Source of the DNA: Siphonodentalium dalli
Lineage: Eukaryota; Mollusca; Scaphopoda; Gadilida; Siphonodentaliidae
Assembly: GCA_032622095.1 (NCBI GenBank)
Contig: CP136061.1
Location: 200,002,244-200,066,243, forward strand
Length of the DNA stretch: 64,000 bases
Direction of reading: 5' to 3'
Shown here: positions 1 to 12,996 of the stretch, one piece after another
Layout of the letters: every line of letters begins with the position of its first letter
How positions within the stretch are numbered: position 1 is the stretch's first letter
Notes under the pieces: model-generated
Databases searched by the model: none
Told to the model about the DNA's origin: nothing
Seen by the model: only the letters and a program-made list of their open reading frames with translations
Program-made: the position numbers and the translations under genes

Positions 1-1063
1 GTGGCACGATGGACTGATAATTGCTTCACCTCTGCTCAATATAATAGAGGCCACTTCTTAATCTATGGAATTCTGTGTCTGCTTGAGACAGGATATTCCA
101 TTTACGTTTACGAACAGACCCGATCAGTATAACTATAATGGAACTACAGTTGTATGTACACCACACATATGTCTATGGTATATAAATGCACGTTGCATAA
201 GTCCGATAAACGTCGTATCAAATTCAATGCAATGGAAGGTATACGTGTATTAATATTGACATGGCGAATTTGCAACATGCGGTGAAAACGACTGTTTCAG
301 AAAAAAAACCGGTATCGTAAATTATTGCCTATCGCTTTTAGCATTGTTTTGCTGTTTACTTGGTTCACTAGAATGCGATGCGTTTACGTTACATGTACTT
401 GACTTATATATTATTGTATGTTTAATAGAAAGGAATTATTTTGGGTCATTAGTCTCACATCTATTCTATATAATGTATAAGTATGTAGCTGCTGCACTGC
501 ATGGTTCCCTCAATTTCTTCGTAGAGTTGCTGCTTATAAAAATTCAGTTTCAAAATACATGTAACGTACGGCAAATCTATGTTTTGAAACGATAGTTTCA
601 AGTTTATCAAGTTCGCTAGTCCCAAATTGCACCATAGTTTATGAACAGACGGCATGTGAAACAGTGCCCACCCCTGTCTCCGTGCTTTAGCGGATATTTT
701 GATACATTTGATACACATGGGTCGTTTAAACCTCAAGACTTATGCATATGTAATGTGTTAGCAGGGACAATATCACCCCTGACTGAGTGGTCCTGCTATT
801 TTGCTTGGTGGGGTAAAATGATGATGTTAAGAAAAGGTACCGTTATAGCTTCTAAAGTTGTCAATTTCGCGTCGTTTTGCAAGTCCGAGCGATTTCAGAA
901 AAAGCTACTGTAGTGTATGCATGTATGAAACACTCAAGAGCATGTATACATTAAATTATTCTAATAGTATGTTTTGTGGTATTAACAAAGCGACAATAAT
1001 ATTCAATTTGATAATGATTAGATTGGAACAACCAACACAGCCAATATTAAAATAGTTTACAAT
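1..1063. other. non-coding, nothing recognised
   Basis: Open frames here are short, overlap on both strands and match no family I know. No repeat structure stands out. Confidence 0.45.
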
Positions 1064-1195
1064 ACATACAGTAATGCCTTAAGTAATCGACACCTTAACC
1101 ACAGAAGAATAGCCATATTTCCGACTAAATCCTGAAAAGTTACCCATAATTATGCCGTGGTTATGGAGTCGATTAATTAGGGCATTAATGTATGT
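1064..1195. mobile_element. short TIR element (MITE), copy 1
   Basis: The left end ACATACAGTAATGCC is mirrored on the right by GGCATTAATGTATGT. The inverted arms continue through ATCGAC and CCTTAACCACA (about 37 bp each) around a short core containing CCATATTTCCGACTAAATCC. The same ends and core recur at 42412-42618, where the core is doubled into a foldback. No coding capacity; superfamily not identifiable. Confidence 0.65.
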
Positions 1196-2480
1196 CCCCT
1201 ATGTTTTGGAATGTTTTATACACATAACATCTTTTCCTCGATTCGTTCAGATCAGCCAAATGCCGAGGAAATGACAACTTTAGATAAATTAACGGTACTT
1301 TTTCATACAGCGTCATTTTGCCCTACTATTAAGCAGTTCCCATCACCAGCATAGCAAATTAGCAGGACCACTTAACCTGGGGTTTATACATAGGTCGATT
1401 ATTACAAGAAACACTGATCTACATGCTCTATATACTGAAATAAATTATGCCTGAAAATTCCCAGCTGTTTTCAATGTTTTGACACAATTATTAAGTGAGA
1501 CAAGCACTCTTTATTTGTATCATTCCAGGGGCAGTCTAACAATAAATAGTTCAGTGCTGATTAATGTCGGTTCTCGATGTTTCTCCCGTCTTTTGTTTCA
1601 TATATATGTGAAGTCCCAATAAGTATTTAAGGTATTTATCGATATAATTTAATGTGAACATACTTTATTCCATCACAAAGACAATACATATTGCTACTAG
1701 TAAGACATAACATATTTGTTGAGAGTATAGTTGACATATAGTTGCTGCTGTATCATTTCATATATTTGGAAGCATGTTATATAGGTTGGAAACGGAGACG
1801 ACAGTAAGCTATAAGCTGTTTTGTGTTTCCTCCGGTTAATAAGACGATACCCAATATTCTTAAGATGGTAACATGTATGTCACATGATGCATCACTGAGG
1901 CAGCAAGCTTAGGGAGCAAGATCTTATATCTGGTCATTGCTATTTGGTTGAGTATAAAGTGGCTGATTGAATATGTGTTCACTAATGTATTGAAATTGTA
2001 TGATGGGTAGCTATGTGCTAGGCGGGGCAAGGACAGAAATGGAGGACAGAGAAGGAAACAGAGTCAAAGAGAGGGAGCGAGAGAGGGGGGGGTAGGAGGG
2101 GAGGGAGATTACATCACGCCCTATTTTAATCCCATATGAAGCCGGCATGTCAATATTTCGTGTACTTGTCAACCTATCCTATAGATCTTTTCAAATTACG
2201 TAGACATAATTTGGAAGCTCGAATGAGTCATGTCTCCATTTAAAACAAATCATGCCCAAGCCGTGGAAATATATTCTTTTGTTTTACAACAGTTAGAAAC
2301 GTATAGTCGGGTCTTGGTGGTTTACAGTTAGAAGTGGACACCCCGCCAATCGCGTAACCACTGTCACGTCCCTGTCAGCGGTTCAGTTGGTTATTAATTA
2401 CTATCATTTCTGAAACATCCCTCCTTGGTCGCAAGATGATATTCAGTTAGATTTGTTTATAATAATATACATACACTAGA
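1196..2480. other. non-coding; short repeat tail and GA-rich patch
   Basis: At 1650-1690 the motif ACATACTTTATTCCATCACA followed by ACAATACAT is shared with 16419-16448. On the minus strand it reads as a GGAATAAAGTATG tail, as in retroposon 3' ends. At 2036-2110 there is a purine-rich GAGAGAGGGGGG stretch. Otherwise nothing recognised. Confidence 0.4.
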
Positions 2481-2514
2481 TCACATCCATCTTTCCGAAT
2501 AATAGGCGGATAAT

Positions 2515-2700
2515 AAGTTAGGTCTTAACTTTAAGATTATCTTAAGACACCTCACCCCAGACTTTAAGTTAAGACCAAAGTTAAGACCATCTAAAGTTAG
2601 GACCTTGTTCGTGAAACGCACTTATGACTGAAGTTTGAACTTATGACCATCTCAAATCCCAACTATGTCATAAGTTGTTTTCATGAAACTGGGCCCAGGC
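2515..2700. repeat. degenerate TTAAGAC-type repeat
   Basis: The motif TTAAGAC or its reverse complement recurs several times (GTCTTAACTTTAAG, TCTTAAGACACC, AAGTTAAGACC, AAGTTAAGACCATC) and is followed by two variants of 'CTTATGAC'. This reads as decayed inverted and direct repeats, perhaps a remnant MITE. Family unknown. Confidence 0.4.
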
Positions 2701-4020
2701 ACTGAAAATCGTATGTTCTTGCGCTAATACTGTTACATAAATAAGGAAAAAAATTCTATATATATGATAATTTACTTACTCATGATTGTGACGTTTGCGA
2801 AGTTTTCTGGTGTGTGGATTAACATGACTTTGTTATCTGGCTTGTGGAAATTCTCTATATACCCTGAAAAGAATGAACATGTCATAAATTATCATATCAA
2901 ATTAACATGTATGATCGGCGATCAATCCAAGGTGCATGGAGTGTTGGTATCTAGTTAGTCAACATTTGAGTGATGTCATCGGAAACTATAATCAGTGTGT
3001 CAGGACGAGCATATCTGAATCATATTTTGGGAAAGGAAGTAGCCATAAGTGCATGATACCAGTATTAAGCATCAAATCCCATTGTCTTCAATAAATTTAT
3101 GTCAATTTACTTGTTCGTGATATTAGACAAATAAACATATTTAACAAATCAAGTGTTCTATCACACAAACTTGCGGAAAAAAAAGCTTTCATGAGAGTGT
3201 TTACCTCCCCTGTCTTAAGTTACTTACCAAGTCTGACATTTCACACTAACTTATACAGTAGAGCAATCTTGTGCACGCCTAAATGTGTTTTATAATGGTA
3301 ATGTTTGCACCACTGAGAATCTAGCTGGTTGTCCAATATTGAAATATGCCATACTTCTTAACACCAACGTTCAATCTTCAAGCAGAAACTGACAAGTTCC
3401 CAATATTTGGAGTGTCAAATTAATTGCTCCAATTGATAAAAAACGTTGTTTTTAATAACTAACACTTCAAGACAGATGTCTACCCCGGCAGTACTCGATA
3501 AATGGTAATATGTCTTGTTCTCTACTTCGGAAAATGCCATTCAGCTAAGTATAGCAACTTATCGCAATTACGTTTATTCGCGGGATCCACCAAACCCATG
3601 CTATTGTAAAAAAGCAGGTTGTTTCTTTTAAAATAATAGAACTTTTTGTTCGCAAAGGCGTCTTGATATTCATATTGATAATTGCACTCCTAGACATGCG
3701 GAGGGCATTATATTGCACGCCTGTGGTCTCTAGAATACCAGGCCTGATACACATACACGGCCGTTGAATATTTCTGGCACATAACTCAGACCAAATGGTG
3801 TCCTAAAAGCAGGTAACAAGATATGAAATTTAAAATAAATTAGGTTGACGAAAAATTAAGTACATATTGAAAACCCTTTGCTTATGTATACCCGTAATAT
3901 TTGTTTCCAGGTACCCGTGAGACACGAGTGCGCCAAATGTTGCAGAAGTTTCATCCCTTCAACCACAATAATACTGTATACTGCGATGAGCTGAGCGCAT
4001 AGAAAATGTTCCATAAAGCA
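2701..4020. other. non-coding, nothing recognised
   Basis: Short open frames such as 2764-2958 (+) and 3545-3754 (-) have no recognisable domain. No array or palindrome seen. Confidence 0.4.
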
Positions 4021-4025
4021 GGGTC

Positions 4026-4330
4026 GTGGCTCAGAATCTATGTGTTGGAGGTGTCCAACTGGGAATTTCCAAACTGTTGATACTTTCCAAACCCAACACC
4101 ATCACGGTCGGAACGTTTCCAACCGAATATAATTTTAGCCCAAATATAGGACCAATTGTAGTAAAAATAATCGAATTTTGGTCTAAAATTAATACATTTC
4201 ACACTAAATGATGGTTCGAAAAACAAGCTGTAAAAACTATTTCAAGCAACTGTAGTTTGCAACAACTGAAATTTCCAACACATTCATGTTCTATTTTATA
4301 TTGATGATAGTGTTGGCCACCCCTGTATGA
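4026..4330. repeat. dispersed repeat rich in GGAAATTTCCAAC, copy 1
   Basis: The block contains repeated TTTCCAA(A/C) words, 'CAACTGAAATTTCCAACAC' and 'GTGTTGGCCACCCCTGTATG'. The same kind of sequence (paired TTGGAAATTTCCAAC words next to CACCCC(C)TG) recurs at 20745-20995, 24920-25200 and 50405-50760. The open frame over it is low-complexity repeat sequence, not a gene. Confidence 0.5.
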
Positions 4331-5440
4331 TCTTACCCAAAGTTATGTTGGATTGACCGTATTGATACATGTGCCCATCTAATATCAAATAAATACACAC
4401 GTACATACGCAGAGGAGGCTGACAACTGATAACAATAAGGCTGGTCAGCTGATGCAGCTGTATACTGCTGGTACGCGAATCATACAGGATTGAGGTCTGA
4501 TGGTTGGCAATATTGGCATATCAAAACGATCCAGAATAAATCCATTATCTGTAGAGTGCATTCAAGATCATAGTAATTGGAAAACTGATATGATCGGCTA
4601 TGTCGAATCAATATGGACAATCCGATTACCTTGCAAGAATCACGTTCAGACATTTTCTATTTAGGATTGAGACCATATAATCCAAATGAAATTGAAGATT
4701 GGGGTTTTCTATCGTTTTGTTGCGGCATATCTCTTCGATCGATTAATTATAATTGTGAATATCATAAATGGTTTCAGTTGGTATCGTGTGCACCTTGTGG
4801 AGACTGGATCGTCTCCCACCAGAAGTATAGTTGTTGTGCATGTATATGCATAGTAATATTGCTGGATCATGATTGTATAATGGAAATGGATGCATAGTAA
4901 TATTGCTGAATCATTATTATATAAATATTGCACGGCTTGGATCTACATGTACAATACATAACGTTATCACCAATTGACAGGCTCCAACACATTGTTAGAT
5001 CATGCCATGAATCTCTACTCCAGCTACGCCCGTAGAGATCATAAGCCACCAGTACAAAACCTGGGAACTGCTTGATGCTGTAACAAGGAAGTTTGTAACA
5101 TTGAAAAAACAGTGCAGGTAATATATTTCTTAGTTAATACATGTTCCATAATAATGTATTTGACTGTAGGTGAATTTCCCAACTGGAAGTTGCACGATTT
5201 AAATGACGTTGTGAGTGATTTTTCTTTGCATCGCTTACACTCATGAAATTTCTACCGGGTAATGAATTCAATGTTATGTTTTATGCAATTTCGGCTCAAA
5301 TAAATCATAAAAAGGCATGCAATCTAGATTGAATAAAATACGGTCTATTTGAACCTAAGTCGACTTAACAGATGAAAGCTTTATAAATGTATTCCACTGT
5401 GGTCATCGCCATACAAAGGAATAATTGGAATAAGTATACT
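4331..5440. other. non-coding; short hairpin motif near 5000
   Basis: At 4996-5040 a segment beginning TAGATCATGCCATGAATCTC is shared with the hairpin at 45168-45232. The 94-codon frame at 4613-4897 matches nothing I recognise. Confidence 0.4.
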
Positions 5441-5444
5441 ATGG

Positions 5445-5535
5445 GCTTATTTCAGAATCAAATAAGTCCAATATGAACATATGTGAATATTTAGGTCCAA
5501 TATGAACCTATTTGCACGATGATATGTTGCCATAT
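5445..5535 (+). repeat. solo end of the abundant CACATTATCTGC TIR family
   Basis: The segment runs from GGGCTTATTTCAGAATCAAA through CAATATGAACCTATTTG to GATATGTTG. It matches the right-hand ends of the elements at 28514-28848, 47581-48063 and 61306-61628. Confidence 0.55.
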
Positions 5536-6416
5536 CACAGGTCGATGAGTTATAAGATGATATAGCAAACACAATAACCTGAGCTGGGAATACATGTACT
5601 GAGTACTAAATCTGGGACAACAATACTTTTATCTCAATAGTGAATCAAATACTGTATGATAGAGATCACACTTAGCATGTACTTGTATCCCAACAGTATG
5701 CTTTAAATTTCCTCTGTTCTGCTTGGATGTTAAAAGAGTTTGGTTTGTATATGTATATAATGTGTGGAAACACTTCCTCAGTACAATGTGATTATGTACT
5801 TTAACATGTTACCATTTCTTATCGCAAGTTAGGATCGGAATGACCCACTGAGATGTCCCTCAAATCCGTGATAACAATAACATTTACCCCCCCCCTGACC
5901 ACATGTGAATATTGATTGATTTATTGTCAGCGTGACATAACCCTATGCGTTTGGCAATATAGCTGTCGAACAAATCAACAATTATGTTAATCTGGTCACA
6001 TCTAAGTGAAAATTCGTGTTACGCGAAGATAAGAACAATTTAATTTGATCTAATGCACACATCACACATTGTCTGCATAATATCCCGCAGACGCATGTAC
6101 CTGTCATAGGATGTACCCCAATTATTCATTGACACAACGCACACATATATGAGCTCGACGTCGACCGTATTTTTTGCCGTGACGCTGGTTGAAGAATTGT
6201 TTCGACTTACTCATGAATGGATGTTATTCAGGCAGACAGGAAGATGATTCCAAAGGGATGCTTCAATTATCAGATAATGAAGAACTTCCTGCCGCGCTCG
6301 AGTGTTCTTTATACATGCATATACATGTATATAACAGTGTTTATCGTTCGAAGTACTGCACTTGATCGGATGCTATTTCCCCATAGTGCCAGATGCGAAT
6401 GTGTCCCTTCATTCAT
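5536..6416. other. non-coding, nothing recognised
   Basis: A C-run lies at 5888-5896. No gene or array seen. Confidence 0.4.
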
Positions 6417-7010
6417 TACGCCACCCGTGGTGTATCTAGCTTTTGGTTATTTGATATCGCATGGTGTACAGGGCGAATGTATTCTTGGAGATTGTTTGTA
6501 CCTTACTTAATCGTACCGATATAATCACGTAGATGCCGAAATTGTAAAGTTAACGGCAGCGGTGTATAATACGTTTATGAAAATATGATAAATCCTATCG
6601 ATAGAGTCAGGACAGGCTCAAATTGTAAACTTAAAGTCACCGGTGTAATAATATGTTGTTGAAAATATAAATAATCTGATAGCCTGAAAATACTGTATAA
6701 CCTATTGGGGGCCCCTGAAAATATTGTATAACCTATTGGGAGCCCCCTGGTGTAGTGAACTGAATTGTGGGTAATTTATGGAGATTGTTTGTACCTTACT
6801 GAATCGTACCGATAGAGTCACGTAGATGCCGAAATTGTAAAGTTAACGCCACCGGTGTATAATATGTTTATGATAAATCGTATCGATAGAGTGAAGACAG
6901 GCTCAAATTGTAAACTTAAAGTCACCGATGTAATACGCCACCTGTGGTGTATCTATAGCTACTGAGATTTTGATATTGCGTGGTGGACAGGGCGAATGTA
7001 TTCTTGTAGG
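6417..7010 (+). repeat. imperfect direct duplication, about 240 bp x 2
   Basis: The phrases TGGAGATTGTTTGTACCTTA, CGTAGATGCCGAAATTGTAA and AGGCTCAAATTGTAAACTTA each occur twice, first in 6488-6650 and then in 6778-6935. 'TACGCCACC(C/T)GTGGTGTATCT' and 'ACAGGGCGAATGTATTCTTG' flank both copies. Between them is a short internal repeat around CTGTATAACCTATTGGG. Origin unknown. Confidence 0.7.
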
Positions 7011-7285
7011 GCTTTTATTTATAGAGTTGGAAATTCCGTTTATTTAAAAGTCGGAACTACGCGACCAGTAGGCCAAGTCCAGTAAAACGGTTCGGTATAC
7101 GTGCTGGTTGTTATTGTTATTTTAACGGAATTCTGAGTTGGTCATTCGCGAAACCAATATATTTTATATTCTATAATTAAAACCGTGGGTATATAATATA
7201 ATTTTATTATGATCCTCTTTATGGATATTGTAGGAAGGTAAATTTAGCTAAAGCGATGGGATATCTTGCAAGACAACACATTTCG

Positions 7286-7985
7286 GTGTGCGCTATAACT
7301 GCTCAATGTTTAATGTGTTACACAACGTCTGATAAAAAGAGTTCTATCTGGAATATTCACACTATTTTTTCAGAGAACATGCATAGAGTAAACATAGTCC
7401 TATCGGACTATCGTAAAGTAGTTCCGTTTAATTCGGGATTAATTAACCCTCAGACTGCCGAAACTGCCGACAATAAATTCGCTTGTTCGTGTCCCCCGAA
7501 AATCAAACTTGCCTGTTTAGAGGTCCCATTTTCGTGGCTAATGGTGATAGAATCACAATTTTTCAGTCAAGTTCATGGATAAATTACATTACACTTAATC
7601 GGCTTATGTCCGCGGCCATACACCTGCGTTTTGATAACAATTTATTTGAGACAAATTGTTGCGCGGGTATCAGTCGGCGCTTATCGGTTGAAGTTATTAT
7701 AATCGTGCAGCCTGCACGTGTTCACATACAACAGAAAAAAAAATACTATGTCAAATAAATAACGTGATCAATGGACAGACAAGTTTCATTTCCGTGGGAC
7801 ACGAAAAAGCGAATTTAATGTCGTCAGTTTCGGCAGTCTGAGGGTTTTAATTAATCTCCTTTACGATATTCCGATAGAACTATGTTTACTCTATGTTCTC
7901 TGAAAAAAATATTCCCGATAGAACTATTTTTATCAGACGTTTTGTAACACATTAAAACATTGAGCAGTTAGCGCAATTTTCTGAA
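7286..7985. repeat. long imperfect inverted repeat (foldback), arms about 220 bp
   Basis: The left arm (about 7286-7525) is the reverse complement of the right arm (about 7762-7985). Matching words include CAGACTGCCGAAACTGCCGA with its complement near 7830, AGAGTAAACATAG near 7885, and CTGCTCAATGTTTAATGTGT near 7955. The loop is about 230 bp. Flanks carry 'AACCAATATATTTTATATT' (near 7155 and 8400), also found near 17075, so the unit may be wider. Open frames inside are by-products of the repeat. Confidence 0.7.
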
Positions 7986-8374
7986 ATTTCGAACTATTTC
8001 GTCTATAAAAATACGATGAGCAACTGAAAATGTTTTTCAACATTCTGGAAGGGGTATATGTCCATGGTATATATGTTTAAAATTTCACGCATAAACTATG
8101 ACAGATAACAAAGTTATAATTAGTTTTGTAGGCCCACCAAAAATCCCCTATAATAAACGCATGCCTCCGTAAGCACATGGCTTTGCTGTGGATACTTTCG
8201 TTCCCAGCATGCATCATTCTCGCTATCTGTAAAATGTCTATGAACAATGGCTGTGCCATGCACTCTTAGCTTTGATCCGCAATTTAGAAGCATTCTGGTG
8301 TGGCGAATGAGAAACCTGCAGTAATTTATAAGCCGTAGTTCATTGTAATAATTTGAAGAATTACTTGTCTTAAC

Positions 8375-8490
8375 GTAATTCTGAGGCGGTCCATTCATGT
8401 AACCAATATATTTTATATTATGATTTATATTTATTGCTAATAATATGATCTTGGTGGCGTTACCATTTCTGACTATGGTTTTCTTGTTTA
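8375..8490 (+). repeat. dispersed repeat segment, shared with 17030-17165
   Basis: 'AACCAATATATTTTATATTA', 'TAATAATATGAT' and 'TTTCTGACTATG(G/A)TTTTCTTG' occur in the same order here and at 17070-17163. The first word also appears near 7155. Confidence 0.6.
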
Positions 8491-10127
8491 ATTATGGTAT
8501 AATGCAGATTCATGTTGATTGCGTGTTACAGTAACTGTCTGTCAGGGATTGGGTTATCGTATTCTGTAATTGTATTTTATATGCAATTAAGATTCTACAT
8601 TTAATCAGATACTTTGAGAGTATTCTCCTTTTGACTACTTTTGATTACAGGTTCCCAAAAAGTATTTCAGGTATTTGTTTTGGAAAGTTGAGATAAAACA
8701 TTTCCTACTAAAAAGCCTGTTTGCATGGTGCCAGTGGATAAATTGGGTATATATTGCATTTATATTAATTATTTTATTATTAAAACATGGCATATGACGT
8801 CACTCCTTTGTTCACCGAATCCAGTTTATAGGATAATGGATGGTTATTGTCGAGATCATACAATATTTTACAAACAACGATCCATTATTTTAATAACGGA
8901 TATTCAATATCAAATTTAATGAACTGTTATTTTACTGCGGACGATTTCATTGTATATGACTTGCATGTATGATACCATAATTTATGCACGTAGCTATCTA
9001 TAGACAACGGGTTTCAAGCACACAATGTAATATCGCTGTTATTGATTGCCAGAATACGACCGAAGGGATCGACCTATATATAGAGCCTCGTCACTCGGGT
9101 TGGGGTGAGGGTGTGTATAACTTCAAATTCCAGGCATGTCGTTTCACGAATAGACATTGAATTTTCAACTGTTAAAATTTCTCGAATCTAATTCCGTTCC
9201 CGGTGGCATGTTGTATAGCACCCTTCACGATAAAATCTAAACTGATTTACATGTAAATGTAGTCCTGCGATCGTAAGTATTACCCACGATCTCAAACTAC
9301 AAGATCGCCAAATCTCCGATTATGCATACCGCTCGCACCAATATCCCATTCAATGTATAATTCTCCGCAAAATCTGAAATATGCCGCATTATATATTATA
9401 ATTTAATACAAATGCCGAAATGCAAGGGCAAATCTCCCGATGATTTTCTTAAATATATCGCAGAAGGAGCTCATTGTCGGTACGTCGTGTTCATTCAACG
9501 GTCGGAAACGCAGTGGGGTACTGCCTGTCCATTACGTGGACAATCGGTTAAGATCTCACGCCATCCGTGCAGACAATGAGCGAGTGGATAGGGCCGAAAA
9601 CATGTTACAACTCAAGGTGACACAATTTCGGGTTAATCCATTTTGATAAGAGGTAACGCATCAAACAAATGGACTCGGCCATGTTTTAAGTCAGATAATT
9701 GCTTCAAATTGTACATTATTTCAGCGATCGATCCATTCCCTGAAATAATGTAGATTTTTCAGCCACTATCCTATACATAATTATACGGTAGTGTTTTATA
9801 TGAAGTAAAACTGTTAATACGCAGTCACAACTTATGACAACAAATGATCACATCTTGCCATCTGTAACACATCATAATTGTTTCAATCCAGATATTTGAT
9901 ATCCCCAAAAATTTACTCTAGTGTCACAAAGTGTTTTCAATACAGTCCGTACTTGTGTGGGTTATATTTTGGCCATAGTGAATAAACAGTGGCACTTAAT
10001 AATCTGAAATGGGATTATGATACACGTTTGCTGTGAAGTGATTGTCTTTACATAATAGTTTTCAGTATTGGGATACATTACCAGCCAACATACCTGTGAA
10101 TGTATCTGTCTATGATATGGAAACCGA
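8491..10127. other. non-coding, nothing recognised
   Basis: Only short frames without recognisable domains. Confidence 0.4.
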
Positions 10128-10275
10128 GTAGGTGGAACTAGATTATAGCCATAAAACTAGAGTCAAACCAGAGAGATGACAGATAACCGAGTAAATACGT
10201 CAATTAAATTGGCTAAGATTTTTATAAAGGTTGTCCTTGAGTTGCAGCAGTATCGGTCAATATTGAGGGTTCAGT
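10128..10275 (+). repeat. dispersed repeat segment, shared with 36205-36360
   Basis: 'AGGTGGAA(C/T)TAGATTA', 'CTAAAGTCA/CTAGAGTCA' and 'GAATTGCAGCAGCATCAGT/GAGTTGCAGCAGTATCGGT' occur in the same order at both loci. It lies directly upstream of the RT fragment starting near 10317. Confidence 0.55.
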
Positions 10276-10316
10276 TCCGATGGTCAGTAGAAGAAAGACC
10301 ATATCGCAGATATTGA

Positions 10317-11130
10317 AAACGAGCCTACATTAGGCTGTCCCTGCTGAGGAGGTATAAATTTAACCTTGACAGTAGGTCACTAGAAAGAATATATTTATCA
10401 TTTATTCGTCCTGTCATGGAGTCTGCCTCCTCAGTTTGGGACAACTGCATCAACGAAGAAGCTAACGAACTAGAAGACATCCAATACGAAGCCGCAAGAA
10501 TCATAACCGGTGCGACAAGAAGTTGTAGTAAAGAGGGCTTGCTCCATGAAACTGGGTGGGGGACACTTACGAACCGACGCCGAAAAACTAAGCTACTCCA
10601 TTTTTTTCACAATGGTGAAAAAGCCTACATATACATATATGTTCCCCCTATATCAGGGAGTCTAACAAAATACGACTTCGGACCTAAAGACATGAAACCC
10701 GTGTTATGTAATACTGAAGAATTCAATAAATCCTTTTTACCTACAACTGTGAGCCTATGGAATGATCTACCACCGGAGGCCAAAAACTGTGAAACCATAT
10801 CGGACTTCAAATCTTTTCGTAACACTGACCTCGTCGTGAGCATCCGTTACATGGTATTTGCTTACACAGACGAAGTCATATTTTCTATTGTCGACTACAA
10901 CTTGGGTGTAGCAACCTGAATTACGACTTATATCGCAATCATTTACAAGACAATCAATATTGTATAGGTGGCGAAGTTGAAACAGTATAACACTTCTTGC
11001 ACTATTACACAGTCTTTGAAACCGAAAGAGACATATTTCTCAGCAACCTTAAAAGTTTAGAAACAGAAACAAAATTCAATATTCAATATCACTTCCTTTA
11101 TTAAAAACATTGAGATATTCGCTAACATTC
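10317..11130 (+). pseudogene. LINE reverse transcriptase, C-terminal fragment (decayed)
   Basis: Reading back from the ATG at 10416, the frame is open to about 10317. It gives RRYKFNLDSRSLERIYLSF, then IRPVMESASSVWDNC, then LEDIQYEAARIITGATR. This is the region just after the reverse-transcriptase catalytic core in jockey/CR1-like LINEs (LRRxKFxLxRxSLExIYxSFIRPxxEYAxxVWDNC...IQxxAARIxTG). LHETGWGTLTNRRRKTKLLHF and FLPTTVSLWNDLPPEA follow, also typical of the C-terminal region. The frame stops at 10919. The remaining C terminus (RDIFLSNLKSLETETKF) is found in another frame to about 11130, so there is at least one frameshift plus stop codons. The catalytic block and endonuclease are missing, so this is a dead 5'-truncated copy. 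A broken host gene is unlikely given the motif order. Confidence 0.85.
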
Positions 11131-11704
11131 AAAATTATATAGAACAAACAGATTCAAGCCGTATTATGCACAAACCTGACGTATACGATCTTAGATTATG
11201 CATGGAACAAACTTAAAAACACTTTAGAACCAAAATTTAATTATGTGTAATATCGATACAAAAGTACCCTGCCAAAACCTGTCTTGATTGGAAGGGGCTG
11301 TCAGGCAAAGTATGATGAACAATAGTAATTGTATTGAGCTATATACATTCATGTACATCGAATTTTGCATTCTATTTGTGTAAATAGGTGATACTGGTCA
11401 TATAACTTTCATGGCCTTATCAACTGAAAATGTACAAAACATGCATATAATAAACACATACTTGGGCTTGCATTCTGTTTTGGTCAACTCTTGTGAATGT
11501 TAGTTTAATCTTACGGTGGATTATTTCGATGTCTATTTTCAATATAAAACACACTATGTCAAAATAAAATAGAAATTTCTTCAGTAACTCATCTCATCTC
11601 AGAGTAATCAGAGGTATTTTATTAATTTTTAGATAAGTATTATATATGTTTGAATACATTGTATAGATGTATTTCTAATCACCAAATTCAAACGCATTTG
11701 TATT
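11131..11704. repeat. probable LINE 3' UTR and dispersed repeat, related to 36840-36970
   Basis: Sequence after the RT fragment contains 'AATATAAAACACACTATG' and 'AAAATAAAATA(G/T)(A)AA...TTCTTCA', closely matched by 36920-36965. It may be the 3' untranslated part of the LINE or an older repeat into which the LINE was inserted. Confidence 0.4.
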
Positions 11705-12032
11705 TTAAAGAAGACAGCACAATGCTACTGGCTAATCACACACAAATGGCATACACGCTCATTATTAGTTCCATATCAGGAATTCACCAACAAAGAACGC
11801 TCTTTATGTTTACCATCATAATATAAACAAACACCAGAAAAGTAACTTGTTATGCTTTTGTTTACATAACAATGGTCAAACAGATGACAATAACATACTG
11901 TTTATGCGATATTTCGTATTTGTATACGGACAAAGTCTGTCTACATTTTGATGTTCTTTCTGTTTGTGGCGGTTTTTGACGAGTGTAAATATTTTCACAG
12001 GATACCCACCGCCAAGGCCAACCGTACCTTTA
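11705..12032. mobile_element. TTAA-flanked MITE, internally deleted copy 1
   Basis: From AAGACAGCACAATGCTACTG to GGCCAACCGTACCTTTAA this matches the right two thirds of the elements at 36973-37472 and 59805-60306. TTAA lies at both edges (11705-11708 and 12029-12032), but the left-hand approximately 170 bp are missing, including most of the left TIR. Non-coding. Confidence 0.65.
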
Positions 12033-12990
12033 AATCAATACCTTGGGCTTGTAATAGCCCCATCCTGCTGTCCACTGTCTTGTTCGTTTAGCTTGTTGTT
12101 ATTCGTCGTCACAACTACGTATACATTGTGTATTTTATTGTAAATAATACGCGAATGTTCATAACCTTGAAAATCCATTGCTCAGTTTGAATGATTCCAA
12201 TGTTTCAGAGGACTCAATACACTTATCACAGGTCAAAATAATGAAGGCCCGATGCGAAATTATTGCAAAAGTTATGGGTCTCTTTAGAATATACATATAC
12301 ATTATTCGATGGTGGTACAATGTCATGTATGGAGTCCATCCAGTTCCGCGTTCTTAAAACATGCATTGAATATACATGTAAAGCAGTCTTTAAGAATGAT
12401 CGAGTCACTATGAATGGAATTACCGCATCCTAGATGGTTCCCACCCGCAGTCTGTAAGCTTTAAAAAACCTATAGATATTGATTATCCGTTGCCTGATTT
12501 TCACTCAAGCAAGTGAGATGTGCTTAGGATTGCGTTTCAATTGAGATAAAATTGTCTCGTGCGTCCAGGCATGTAGATCATTGCACAAAGGAAAAGTTAT
12601 ATTCATTAAATAATTGATAGCATACAATATAGTAGTTGGTTCGTGTTTGTTTACAATTGTTACTAATATCATCATGTTCAATAAATAGAAGGAAACAAAA
12701 GAAACAGTGGGAGCAAACGCTTACTTTACAATAAAGTATCTGACCACGATTGTCTGATGGGATAAACTAGTACACGGGCTGTTGATATTCACCATGCACA
12801 CCAACAATAGGTAATCGTTAAAAAATCATATGTATAACTGAAGTTTACAAGGAAAATAGGTATCGATTGTGTCCGATGTTGATCATCAAACACATCTAAA
12901 CCATTAGTTGATGTTCGTAAACTGCATGTAGCCCCTTTCATTCCTAAGTACAATAACATATAGCAACAAACATCTAGCTCACCCATATAA
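12033..12990. other. non-coding, nothing recognised
   Basis: Only short frames; no palindrome or array noted. Confidence 0.4.
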
Positions 12991-12996
12991 AAATCA

